From positions 1-7,125 of the forward strand of contig MGPL01000108.1 in assembly GCA_001797415.1 (NCBI GenBank): a stretch of DNA of 7,125 nucleotides, in the 5' to 3' direction. This document shows positions 1 through 5,243 of this stretch, in pieces. The notes under the pieces were generated by a model. The model searched no databases. It was not told where the DNA came from and saw nothing but the letters and a program-made list of their open reading frames with translations. Each line of letters starts with the position of its first letter. The stretch's first letter is position 1. The stretch comes from Deltaproteobacteria bacterium GWA2_55_10 (GTDB taxonomy: Bacteria > Desulfobacterota > GWC2-55-46). The translations under genes and the position numbers were made by a program.

Positions 1-479
1 CTCCTGTTCTCCACCGGGTCCACCCGGCCTACGGTCCTTATGACCCTGTCGAGCCTGCGGGCGGCAACCTGTTCTGACCTTACTCCTATCATCTGGATCT
101 TCTCAGGGCTTATCCTCACAGTGCCCGGCGCTTGTTGCGTTTCGTCCTCATAAACAGGTATGTAATCCATGCCCATCGGGTCTTTCATAGGAACAGGCGA
201 GGTAACTTCCGGGTTCATGGGGTTGCGGTAGAAGAGTACCTTCCGCTCCCCCTGCGGTTTTCCCTCGTCCGCATAGACCGGGACGTAATCCATGCCCATC
301 GAGTCCTTCATCGGCGCAGGCGAGGTTACTTCCGGGTTCATGGGATTACGGTAATAAAGGATTTTTCGTTCCTCATTCTGCCGTGCTTCTGCCGCGGGAC
401 CGGACTGGAGATACCAGACCGAAAGACCGCCTATGAGCACCCCAAGGGCCAAAAGCACTACCCCGTACAATTTTTTCAT
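1..479 (-). CDS. CusB-like RND efflux periplasmic adaptor, N-terminal part
   Basis: This is the periplasmic adaptor (membrane fusion protein) of a heavy-metal RND pump of the CusCBA/SilCBA type, which links the inner-membrane pump to the outer-membrane channel. Only 159 codons are present; the rest lies beyond position 1. Residues 1-24 form an N-terminal signal or anchor (VVLLALGVLIGGLSVWYL). Two near-identical metal-binding modules follow at about residues 40-71 and 81-112, each with the core YRNPMNPEVTSP and then MGMDY. The adaptor fold seems to begin at about residue 120 (VRISPEKIQMIGVRSEQV). The start ATG at 477-479 has a GGGAG ribosome site at 486-490. It is the last gene visible in an operon with the TolC-family gene and the secreted His-rich protein, presumably under the operator at 1927-1943. 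The family call is strong. Copper or silver specificity is inferred from the Met-rich modules and the nearby CopA-like ATPase. Confidence 0.88.
   Translation of the reverse strand, partial: MKKLYGVVLLALGVLIGGLSVWYLQSGPAAEARQNEERKILYYRNPMNPEVTSPAPMKDSMGMDYVPVYADEGKPQGERKVLFYRNPMNPEVTSPVPMKDPMGMDYIPVYEDETQQAPGTVRISPEKIQMIGVRSEQVAARRLDRVIRTVGRVDPVENR
144..362 (-). repeat. Tandem duplication of Met-rich metal-binding module within the adaptor gene
   Basis: Two 96-bp units, 267-362 and 144-239, are spaced 123 bp (41 codons) apart and encode almost the same 32 residues. The units differ at only a few positions (for example Ala/Val, Ser/Pro and Val/Ile). Compared with the classical heavy-metal-binding domain, which carries a CPMHP core and a second Cys-x-x-Cys part, the Cys and His positions are Asn here (NPMNP). 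The retained candidate ligands are four Met residues per unit (47, 57, 61, 63 and 88, 98, 102, 104). The similarity at DNA level suggests a fairly recent or conversion-maintained duplication. Confidence 0.85.
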
Positions 480-510
480 TATTATCTCCCAGCTAAGCTT
501 GAAATCCAAA

Positions 511-1480
511 TCAAAGCCTCATCAAGTCTGTTACCGAAAGAGAGCTTAAAAGGATAAGGCTTGAGTACGCGTACTTGTTCCTCCAGATCGGAATATTCAT
601 CTGGAACATGACCCCGAAATTATCGAATCTCCCGTCACGCTGCATTGGTTCAAAGGCTACCATGAAATCGGGATAATAATTCTTTTTTGCCAGGTCTGCC
701 GAGAACTCCCCGGCTTCTGCCTCGGCCCGGGCAGACTTTATTTCCGGGTTTTCCATCAAAGCCGTTTCTATGAGCTTTTCTATTTCAATACCTATCCTCT
801 CCTTCGAAAGGACGCCTTCTGCTTCGAATATGGAAGATTGAGGTCTGTCCAGGAGGGACTTGACCCTGGCCGCGGCGACGCCCTTTTCGGCCCCGAGGGT
901 TATCAGTTCATTGGTAAGGGCCGTTGCTTCCACATTCACTTTTATGACATCCTGTTGAGAGACCTGGCCCGTTGCATACTTCGCATCCGCTATTGCGGAC
1001 ATATTTTGAAGGAGCTTTTTAACCTCTTCGGTAATTCTGATCGACTCATCAAGGAATGAATAATTGAAATAGGCCTCCTTGACCGATGCAAGAACTTCAA
1101 GTTCTTTTGACCTGAGATCCGCTTTTACGGCATTTGCCTCCCTCAAGGCTATCTTCTTTCTCAAGGACAATTTGCCCGGAAAGGGAAGCATCTGAGTCAC
1201 TCTGTATCTCGTGGTCATGGAGTTTCCCGGCGAGATTTCAAAAGGACGGCTCGAGTCAAGTTCTTCCATCTCGACGGCAAATACCGGGTCATCAAGGGTA
1301 CCTTCCGCCCTTGCCCTTGCCTCGAAGCTTTTGACTCTCTCTCAGGGATTTGAGCTCAGGGTTATGTGCCTTCGCCCTCCTCAATCAGTTCACCAATAAC
1401 TGTCGTTCCTGCGCATACAATTCGGAAGCGCTTAGAGAAAGTGTCAATGCCAAAAAGACCTGAGTCAGAGCGCGTCTCAT
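511..1480 (-). pseudogene. TolC-family outer-membrane efflux protein, frame-disrupted and C-terminally truncated
   Basis: This is the outer-membrane channel partner (CusC/TolC type) of the adjacent adaptor. The start is ATG 1478-1480 with GGAGGG at 1485-1490, giving a clear signal peptide (VFLALTLSLSASELYAQ). The frame then hits TGA at 1385-1387. Typical TolC sequence continues in pieces: ELIEE in one frame, AKAHNPELKSLRE in another, then an open frame running without stop from about 1340 down to 511. That frame reads VKSFEARARAEGTLDDP, then a long coiled-coil region with AKYATGQVSQQDVIKVNVEA and a second NPEIKSARAEAEAG hairpin. Restoring it needs a change near 1387, removal of one G in the run at 1375-1377, and one GA unit more in the repeat at 1334-1343. 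After NIPIWRNKY, near 570, homology stops and a short unrelated tail ends at 511. Roughly the last 110-130 residues expected of the family are absent. It is either a true pseudogene or, for the N-terminal part, partly sequencing error; the C-terminal loss is harder to explain by error. Confidence 0.85.
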
Positions 1481-1489
1481 CAATCCCTC

Positions 1490-1906
1490 CTACTTTGCCG
1501 TATAGACAAAACCGAACTTGGCCTGCTTGCTCCCAATTGCTACAGATACGTCAAAGACATACCTTCCATTGAGAGACAAATCAAGGGAATTCATAAATGA
1601 GTGTTCCTGCCCCATCTTCATGCTTATAAGCTCCTTTTCCATTGTCTTTCCGTCCGGCAGCTTTATATTGGCAATCGCCTTGCCGGATGTCACAGGAGTC
1701 CCTGTTGCGGCATCAGCAAGGAATAGATCCACCATGGAATGCGCACGATTTACCTTCAGAGTTGCCTTTATACCTGCTTCAGTCGCAGTGCCGGCAATCA
1801 CGTTGTCCATGCTGCCGTGATCGTGCCTGCCGTGGTCCGTTGCGGCGATCGCCGGCAGGGCCGCAAGGAGCATAGTAAGTAAAATCGCTTTAGTGAGTTT
1901 TTTCAT
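1490..1906 (-). CDS. Secreted His/Met-rich protein of unknown function, probable periplasmic metal binder
   Basis: The 138-aa product begins with a Sec signal peptide (positively charged start, hydrophobic residues 7-20, likely cleavage after AIAA at 22). The mature N-terminus is metal-ligand rich, DHGRHDHGSM with His 25, 28 and 30. The rest is predicted to be a small beta-rich domain with a LADAATGTPVTSG turn, a LPDGK turn and LSLNGRYVFDVSV near the end. This layout resembles YtkA/FixH-like periplasmic beta-sandwich proteins, although I do not recognise a named family. A Met/His patch is visible at residues 89-105 (Met 89, 96, 98, 105; His 102). The start at 1904-1906 has a perfect AGGAGG at 1912-1917. 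It is the first gene of the efflux operon, directly below the operator, and its stop lies 9 bases before the TolC-family start. A role as periplasmic metal buffer or carrier is inferred from composition and position only. Confidence 0.72.
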   Translation of the reverse strand: MKKLTKAILLTMLLAALPAIAATDHGRHDHGSMDNVIAGTATEAGIKATLKVNRAHSMVDLFLADAATGTPVTSGKAIANIKLPDGKTMEKELISMKMGQEHSFMNSLDLSLNGRYVFDVSVAIGSKQAKFGFVYTAK

Positions 1907-1919
1907 TTTTTCCTCCTGG

Positions 1920-1948
1920 ATTATTTTTCTACAGAATGTAGAATTAAA
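1920..1948 (-). promoter_or_regulatory. Possible promoter of the efflux operon, overlapping the operator
   Basis: On the minus strand AATAAT (1920-1925) matches five of six -10 positions and lies just downstream of the operator. At 17-bp spacing the -35 region is TTTAAT (1943-1948), a poor match. This resembles the architecture of the repressor promoter, shifted by about one base, but with much weaker boxes. An alternative pair, TTACAT (1949-1954) and TAGAAA (1926-1931), also fits a 17-bp spacer, so the exact promoter is uncertain. Confidence 0.4.
1927..1943. promoter_or_regulatory. BlaI/CopY-type operator upstream of the efflux operon
   Basis: Perfect 7-bp inverted repeat TTCTACA, spacer GAA, TGTAGAA. 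It is identical in arms and spacing to the palindrome in the repressor promoter at 2467-2483. It begins 20 bases upstream of the start codon at 1906, where repressor binding would block transcription or early elongation. Known BlaI/MecI/CopY operators also contain TACA and TGTA half-sites, but the 3-base spacing here is read from this sequence only. Confidence 0.85.
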
Positions 1949-2015
1949 ATGTAATTTTTTTTACCTTCGCTCCTCAGTACGATGTACCCTGCAATCATCG
2001 CCGAGGACCTCGATA

Positions 2016-2444
2016 TTATTCGAGCAATGCATTTATATCCTTTTGGCAGGATTGCAGTTCTTTCTTTTTGCTCTCAACGAGAGTTGCAAGCCTGTCCAGT
2101 TCAATTGGTTGGATATCCGCAAGTATATTTACAAAAGCAGCCGAAGCTGCGGGCGCAGAAAGACCGAGGATACTCCTGAAAACTTCGTCTGAATTTTTTT
2201 TGGCAAGCTCCTCTTTCGTGTATACAGACCTGAAAAGGTTCACTTCCCTGCCTCGTATCTTTTTGACCAAAGCCTTGCTGACAAGCCTTTCCAGAACAGT
2301 GAGCACCGTGGTTATGGCGATATCCCTCGAAACCTCCTCGAAGACCTCTCTGCCGCTCGCTTCCCCTCTCCTCCAAAGGGCCTCCAGTATATCCTGCTCC
2401 AGATGGCCGAGGACTTTTCCATGTCCGTTCTTTATTGGAATCAT
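2016..2444 (-). CDS. BlaI/MecI/CopY-family transcriptional repressor
   Basis: The 142-aa winged-helix repressor belongs to the penicillinase-repressor family, which dimerises on TACA/TGTA palindromes. Residues about 10-75 carry the DNA-binding domain: LGHLEQDILEALWRRGEASG, then the recognition segment TTVLTVLERLVSKALVKK, then the wing (REVNLFRSVYTKEEL). The C-terminal part, about 80-142, is helical and presumably dimerises. There is a single Cys (about residue 133), so the paired CxC copper/zinc hook of enterococcal CopY is missing, and no BlaR1-type protease gene is seen nearby. How it senses metal is therefore unclear. I chose ATG 2442-2444 because GGAGGT (2449-2454) sits four bases upstream; an in-frame ATG at 2460-2462 falls inside the -10 box and cannot be used from that promoter. 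Matching operators in its own promoter and before the efflux operon point to autoregulation and control of efflux. Confidence 0.9.
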   Translation of the reverse strand: MIPIKNGHGKVLGHLEQDILEALWRRGEASGREVFEEVSRDIAITTVLTVLERLVSKALVKKIRGREVNLFRSVYTKEELAKKNSDEVFRSILGLSAPAASAAFVNILADIQPIELDRLATLVESKKKELQSCQKDINALLE

Positions 2445-2460
2445 GTGGACCTCCATGCCC

Positions 2461-2489
2461 ATAATATTCTACATGATGTAGAATGTCAA
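2461..2489 (-). promoter_or_regulatory. Sigma70-type promoter of the repressor gene
   Basis: The minus strand shows a consensus -35 TTGACA (2484-2489), a 17-bp spacer, and -10 TATTAT (2461-2466), a five-of-six match. The spacer is exactly the operator palindrome. The expected transcription start at about 2454 would leave only about ten untranslated bases, starting at the ribosome site. Confidence 0.88.
2467..2483. promoter_or_regulatory. Autoregulatory operator in the repressor promoter
   Basis: Perfect inverted repeat TTCTACA, spacer TGA, TGTAGAA; the arms extend by one further pair (A2466/T2484). It fills the whole spacer between the -35 and -10 boxes, so bound repressor would directly exclude RNA polymerase. 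Its twin is at 1927-1943. Confidence 0.9.
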
Positions 2490-2606
2490 GCTGGAAACAT
2501 TTTGACTATCAGCCAAGGCTCCTATTTTTTCGGGATGTATTCAGGTCAGAGAGTTGAGCATAAATATAAGATAATTGTGACGAAGTAATAATATCCCCGG
2601 CTGATG

Positions 2607-3422
2607 CTATTTATAAACCTTCCAAAATCCCAAAAAACCACCCCAGGAACCAACCTTTTCAGCTCTTGAAAAACCTGCCCGAAGCATCAGGGCCCCTATC
2701 CTGCCTTTTACCTGTTCTTCCGTAAATGACCAGAAAAGTAACGGCCAAAGGATCACCCACCACAGGAATATTGCGGGCCTGTCCACGTCTACCACGATAA
2801 GACGCCCGCCGGGCTTTAATACCCTTTTGACCTCCGATAACCCATTCATTTTCACATCAGGCGGCAGGTGATGCAGCATAGCGCTTGAAAGGACGCAGTC
2901 AAAGCGGTTTTCCTCAAAGGGAAGGTTTTCTATGACGGCAAGCCTGAATTCGGCTTGACTACCCTGCTCAACGGCGTTCTTTTTGGCAACCCCTATCATC
3001 TTTGCAGCCGGGTCTATGCCGATCACATAACCTGTTGGCCCGACCGCCAGAGCCGCAAGTCGCGTCAAGACTCCGGTCCCGCACCCGACATCGAGAACGC
3101 TATCGCCGGACATCAACTCCGCATATCGAATCGTTGTCTGCCTGAACGCGCGGCCTAGCCCTATCAACGGGCAATACCTGTCATAAATGGGCGCAAGTAC
3201 GTCAAGCGGCATGCCCCGGGTATGGAGCGTTTCTGGCGAAAGGCCGGCCTTGCTTCGTGTCATTTTTACAAGCGCATAGATGATAATTGCGGGGCATACG
3301 AGGAGAAGCGCCATAAATACGGCCGCCCATACCGTAAATCCAAGTAGCGTGAATATCCACACGGCAACCGCCATCATCAGCGGTGGGCAGAGCCAGTTCC
3401 ATTTTCTCATGAGCTTTCTCAT
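2607..3422 (-). CDS. Membrane-anchored class I SAM-dependent methyltransferase
   Basis: The 271-aa protein has two hydrophobic segments at about residues 12-30 and 33-53, probably a membrane hairpin, followed by a soluble Rossmann-type methyltransferase domain. SAM-binding motif I is VLDVGCGTG (109-117), the acidic motif II residue is in IGIDP (about 137), and the post-I region includes SSAMLHHLPPDVKMNGLSEV and then LKPGGRLIVVDVDRP (about 202-216). This is the UbiE/Methyltransf_11 pattern; the substrate is unknown. Another hydrophobic stretch (IFLWWVILWPLLFW, about 218-231) could also touch the membrane. I prefer ATG 3420-3422, preceded by AAGG about eight bases upstream; an in-frame TTG at 3441-3443 would add seven residues. 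It lies between the IS-split small gene and the repressor, 140 bases downstream of the former. Similar methyltransferases accompany metal-resistance clusters, but a metal-related role here is only contextual. Confidence 0.82.
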   Translation of the reverse strand: MRKLMRKWNWLCPPLMMAVAVWIFTLLGFTVWAAVFMALLLVCPAIIIYALVKMTRSKAGLSPETLHTRGMPLDVLAPIYDRYCPLIGLGRAFRQTTIRYAELMSGDSVLDVGCGTGVLTRLAALAVGPTGYVIGIDPAAKMIGVAKKNAVEQGSQAEFRLAVIENLPFEENRFDCVLSSAMLHHLPPDVKMNGLSEVKRVLKPGGRLIVVDVDRPAIFLWWVILWPLLFWSFTEEQVKGRIGALMLRAGFSRAEKVGSWGGFLGFWKVYK

Positions 3423-3562
3423 ATTACAAAGCCTTGAATTCAATCTGTTTCAAGTCAGCCAAACCCGCCACAACCGAGTAGAGAAAAGATAAACAGGCTC
3501 ATAGGGCAGGCCTTTCCCTGTGTGGAAGAATCATGACGCTATATGGAGTATATCCTTGAGTG

Positions 3563-3784
3563 CTACTTAACCTCCTTAGGGCCAAGTTTCCTGTTTACAA
3601 AATTATAAATGGGCACGAATACAATCCCGATATAGATTCCGTAGAGAAAGCTTTCTACGAGGCCGAGGACAAACCCTGAGAAAGTCAGCCATTTGAAAGC
3701 AGGTAATATTGATTCGAGAACATAAGACATGCCATGGAGTTTTTGCGGCACAAGGAGCCCGTAAAGAACGCACAAAAGAAAAGT
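3563..3784 (-). pseudogene. 3' fragment of IS-interrupted DUF5676-like small membrane protein
   Basis: This fragment encodes the last 73 residues plus stop of a two-TM protein of a type (DUF5676-like) common beside copper genes in environmental bacteria. It shows VLYGLLVPQKLHG, then LPAFKWLTFSGFVLGLVESF and the second TM (IYIGIVFVPIYNF), with a charged end (NRKLGPKEVK). Its 5' part is at 5182-5243, across the insertion sequence. Joining the two at the duplicated 8 bp (keeping one copy) gives an uninterrupted 92-codon frame, that is 91 aa plus stop. On its own the fragment could start only at TTG 3773-3775, without a good ribosome site, so it is probably not expressed usefully. The family assignment comes from remembered sequence style and is moderate; the interruption itself is directly visible. 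Confidence 0.85.
3777..3784. repeat. Target-site duplication, left copy (AGAAAAGT)
   Basis: The eight bases AGAAAAGT directly abut the left terminal inverted repeat and are identical to 5182-5189 beyond the right one. Eight base pairs is the usual duplication length of ISL3-family elements. Confidence 0.95.
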
Positions 3785-3815
3785 GGGTCTTCACCATTTC
3801 CTGTGGGTAAATTTT
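3785..3815 (+). repeat. Left terminal inverted repeat of the ISL3 element
   Basis: Begins GGGTCTTCACC and contains TGTGGGTA; it pairs with 5151-5181. The transposase stop codon at 3823 is only seven bases inside it. Confidence 0.92.
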
Positions 3816-3822
3816 GTTAGCT

Positions 3823-5048
3823 TTAAGGGTCCTTGATAAAAGAAGTCAGGACTTTGAGTTTCAAATAATGTTGGTCTTTGATGCCATAGGCCCGGCGCTG
3901 GATGAGCCGGATCTTGTTATTAAGGCCCTCCATGAAACCGAGGGACACTTTGTTGTCGGGATGGCAATAGCTGACGATGCCGTCCCAGTGGCGTTCAATC
4001 ATGGCCGCGAATTTCTCGAAAGGCTCTAAGCGCTGCCATTTGAGCTGGGCCTTCCAGTTGTCGAAAAACTTTCTGGCCCAGGCAGGGTTGTTGTAATCCC
4101 ATAGCTGACCGAAGGACTCCTTGAGCAGATATGCCTTGTGCAGTCTCCGGTTGGCCTTAAGAAGCAGCTGCAAAGACCGTCGGCCTTCCGTATCCAGGTT
4201 CGCCCTGTGCGACAGGAGCGTGTAGCGCTGGCCTTTGATGAACTTACGCTCTTTCTCATTGACACGTTTGTATTCCTGACGGCGGACCTCGTCCAGGGCA
4301 TCGGAGAGGTGTCTGAGCACGTGGAACTTGTCGAAGACGATTCTGGCATTCGGCGCGTTGCGCATCGTGGACTTCCGAAAAGCCTTCCACATGTCCATGA
4401 CAGCGAGCTTAATCTCGCGGCAGCGTTGAGTGCCGATTTCGTAGAAGAACCGGTCCATCTCCACCTCGGCCCTGCCAGGCGAAGAACTCATCCATATCGG
4501 CCGTTGCCGGTCGAGGTCGGCTACGACGATAGCGTAGCTGTGTCCTTTCCGGATGGATACCTCGTCGATCCCGATTGCCCGGAGCCGCTTGGCCGGCGGG
4601 TGCTTGGCCAGGAGCGCTTCCATGTAGGCGACCTCCAGGCGGCGGACCTGGCCCCAGGACAGCTGGTGCATCTCGGCCACGCGGTCAACTGACAGCTCCC
4701 GGCACTGTCGGCCCACGGCTTGGGCAAAGCGCCGCGTGAATCGCCGCGAATCTGACAGCCATGCAAGGCGCTCCTGTCTCACGCCGCACTCCGGACAGGA
4801 AACGCGGCGGTATTCGAAGTCCAAATATATGCGCGTATCCCCGGCGTCCAAATCTCTGACCCTATGCTGGCGCCGGTCGTAGAAATGGCGAAACGACTTT
4901 CCACAGACGGAACAAACGGTTTTTTTTGATGCCGCCGCAATTGCACCACGCGGGCTCTCTGGTCTCCCTTGACGCCGCTCTTGAAGCGAGCCAGAGCCCG
5001 AAAACCGGGATGGCTATAGAGGGATTGGAACGAGGTCTTGGTCTTCAT
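3823..5048 (-). CDS. ISL3-family transposase, two frames joined at an A8 run
   Basis: This is a DDE transposase that cuts and moves the surrounding element. The long downstream frame (open to 3823) holds the catalytic core. Counted from an internal ATG at 4851, the likely triad is Asp96 (GIDEVSIRKGH), Asp153 (AVMDMWKAF) and Glu309 (EGLNNKIRLIQRRAYG), with VFDKFHVLRH between. The true N-terminus begins at ATG 5048 (MKTKTSFQSLYSHPGF) in another frame, which on its own would end after 89 residues. The two frames meet at eight A's (4920-4927 on the plus strand), within CAA AAA AAA CC. A -1 step there continues as TVCSVCGKSF, completing an N-terminal CxxC/CxxC zinc-finger region with SCPECG. The joined product is 408 aa, normal for the family. 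The frame break could be programmed slippage, inactivating mutation or a homopolymer sequencing error. Confidence 0.9.
4920..4927 (-). other. A8 slippery run at the transposase frame junction
   Basis: Eight consecutive A's on the coding strand contain A AAA AAA, a possible -1 ribosomal slippage or transcriptional slippage site. It lies exactly where the N-terminal and catalytic frames of the transposase must join. No supporting stem-loop or upstream Shine-Dalgarno stimulator was verified. Confidence 0.5.
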
Positions 5049-5150
5049 GACGAAGACCTTACCGTCTTCAAGCTAAACGTGTCAAGTTTTCAAAGAGCCC
5101 TGAATGCAGAAAAGCCGCGCCAGATAAGGCTGAAAAAGGACTCGTGGGTT

Positions 5151-5181
5151 AAAATCTACCCACATAAAACGGCGAAGAGCC
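5151..5181 (-). repeat. Right terminal inverted repeat of the ISL3 element
   Basis: On the minus strand it begins GGCTCTTCGCC and contains TGTGGGTA, matching the left repeat at 25 of 31 positions. It lies about 100 bases upstream of the transposase start, so it is the promoter-proximal end. Confidence 0.92.
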
Positions 5182-5189
5182 AGAAAAGT
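5182..5189. repeat. Target-site duplication, right copy (AGAAAAGT)
   Basis: Identical to 3777-3784 and directly adjacent to the right inverted repeat. It also encodes the last residues of the 5' gene fragment. Confidence 0.95.
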
Positions 5190-5243
5190 AAAAGACGTAA
5201 AAAGACCCAATGACCAGCTCACAACTTTTATGTTCAGCAGCAT
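5182..5243 (-). pseudogene. 5' fragment of IS-interrupted DUF5676-like small membrane protein
   Basis: The gene begins at ATG 5241-5243 with AGGAGG at 5250-5255, six bases upstream. It reads MLLNIKVVSWSLGLFTSF, the start of the first TM helix, up to the IS boundary. Continuing after the left duplication it gives TFLLCVLYGLLVPQ in frame. The start codon lies inside the last codons of the upstream His-rich gene (10-base overlap, 5234-5243), which suggests translational coupling. Unspliced, the frame runs into the IS end and is truncated. Confidence 0.85.

Larger units (their letters stand above)
3785..5181 (-). mobile_element. Complete ISL3-family insertion sequence, 1397 bp
   Basis: The element is bounded by 31-bp imperfect terminal inverted repeats, matching at 25 of 31 positions. 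The left is 3785-3815 (begins GGGTCTTCACC) and the right is 5151-5181 (begins GGCTCTTCGCC on the minus strand). Both share the conserved TGTGGGTA block and the ATTTT end. A perfect 8-bp direct repeat AGAAAAGT flanks it. It carries one transposase gene in two frames on the minus strand, co-oriented with the host gene. The insertion splits the DUF5676-like gene after codon 20. The perfect duplication and clean excision frame suggest a recent insertion. Confidence 0.95.

Noticed and set aside
132..557. Plus-strand open frame of 141 codons with an internal repeat
   Set aside because: The apparent protein repeat simply mirrors the tandem module of the adaptor gene on the other strand.
1978..1988. 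GTAC-ATC-GTAC palindrome as a third repressor site
   Set aside because: Spacing is similar, but it lacks the TTCTACA arm and lies just past the end of the repressor gene; a 4-bp arm is likely chance.
2445..2462. Longer repressor start at ATG 2460-2462
   Set aside because: That ATG overlaps the -10 box and lacks a ribosome site, while ATG 2442-2444 has GGAGGT four bases upstream.
2508..2605. Inverted repeat ATCAGCC (2508-2514) / GGCTGAT (2599-2605) between methyltransferase and repressor
   Set aside because: The arms are only 7 bp and about 85 bases apart with no T-run, so a terminator or regulatory hairpin is not supported.
3563..3797. Alternative start for the 3' small-membrane fragment at ATG 3795-3797 with a frameshift in a T-run
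   Set aside because: That start lies inside the IS inverted repeat; the IS insertion with target duplication explains the broken 5' end fully, and the joined frame is exact without any frameshift.
4138..4692. Long open frame on the plus strand inside the IS (184 codons)
   Set aside because: It lies antisense to the catalytic region of the transposase, shows no recognisable domain, and has no ribosome site that I could see; it is a shadow of GC-rich coding DNA.
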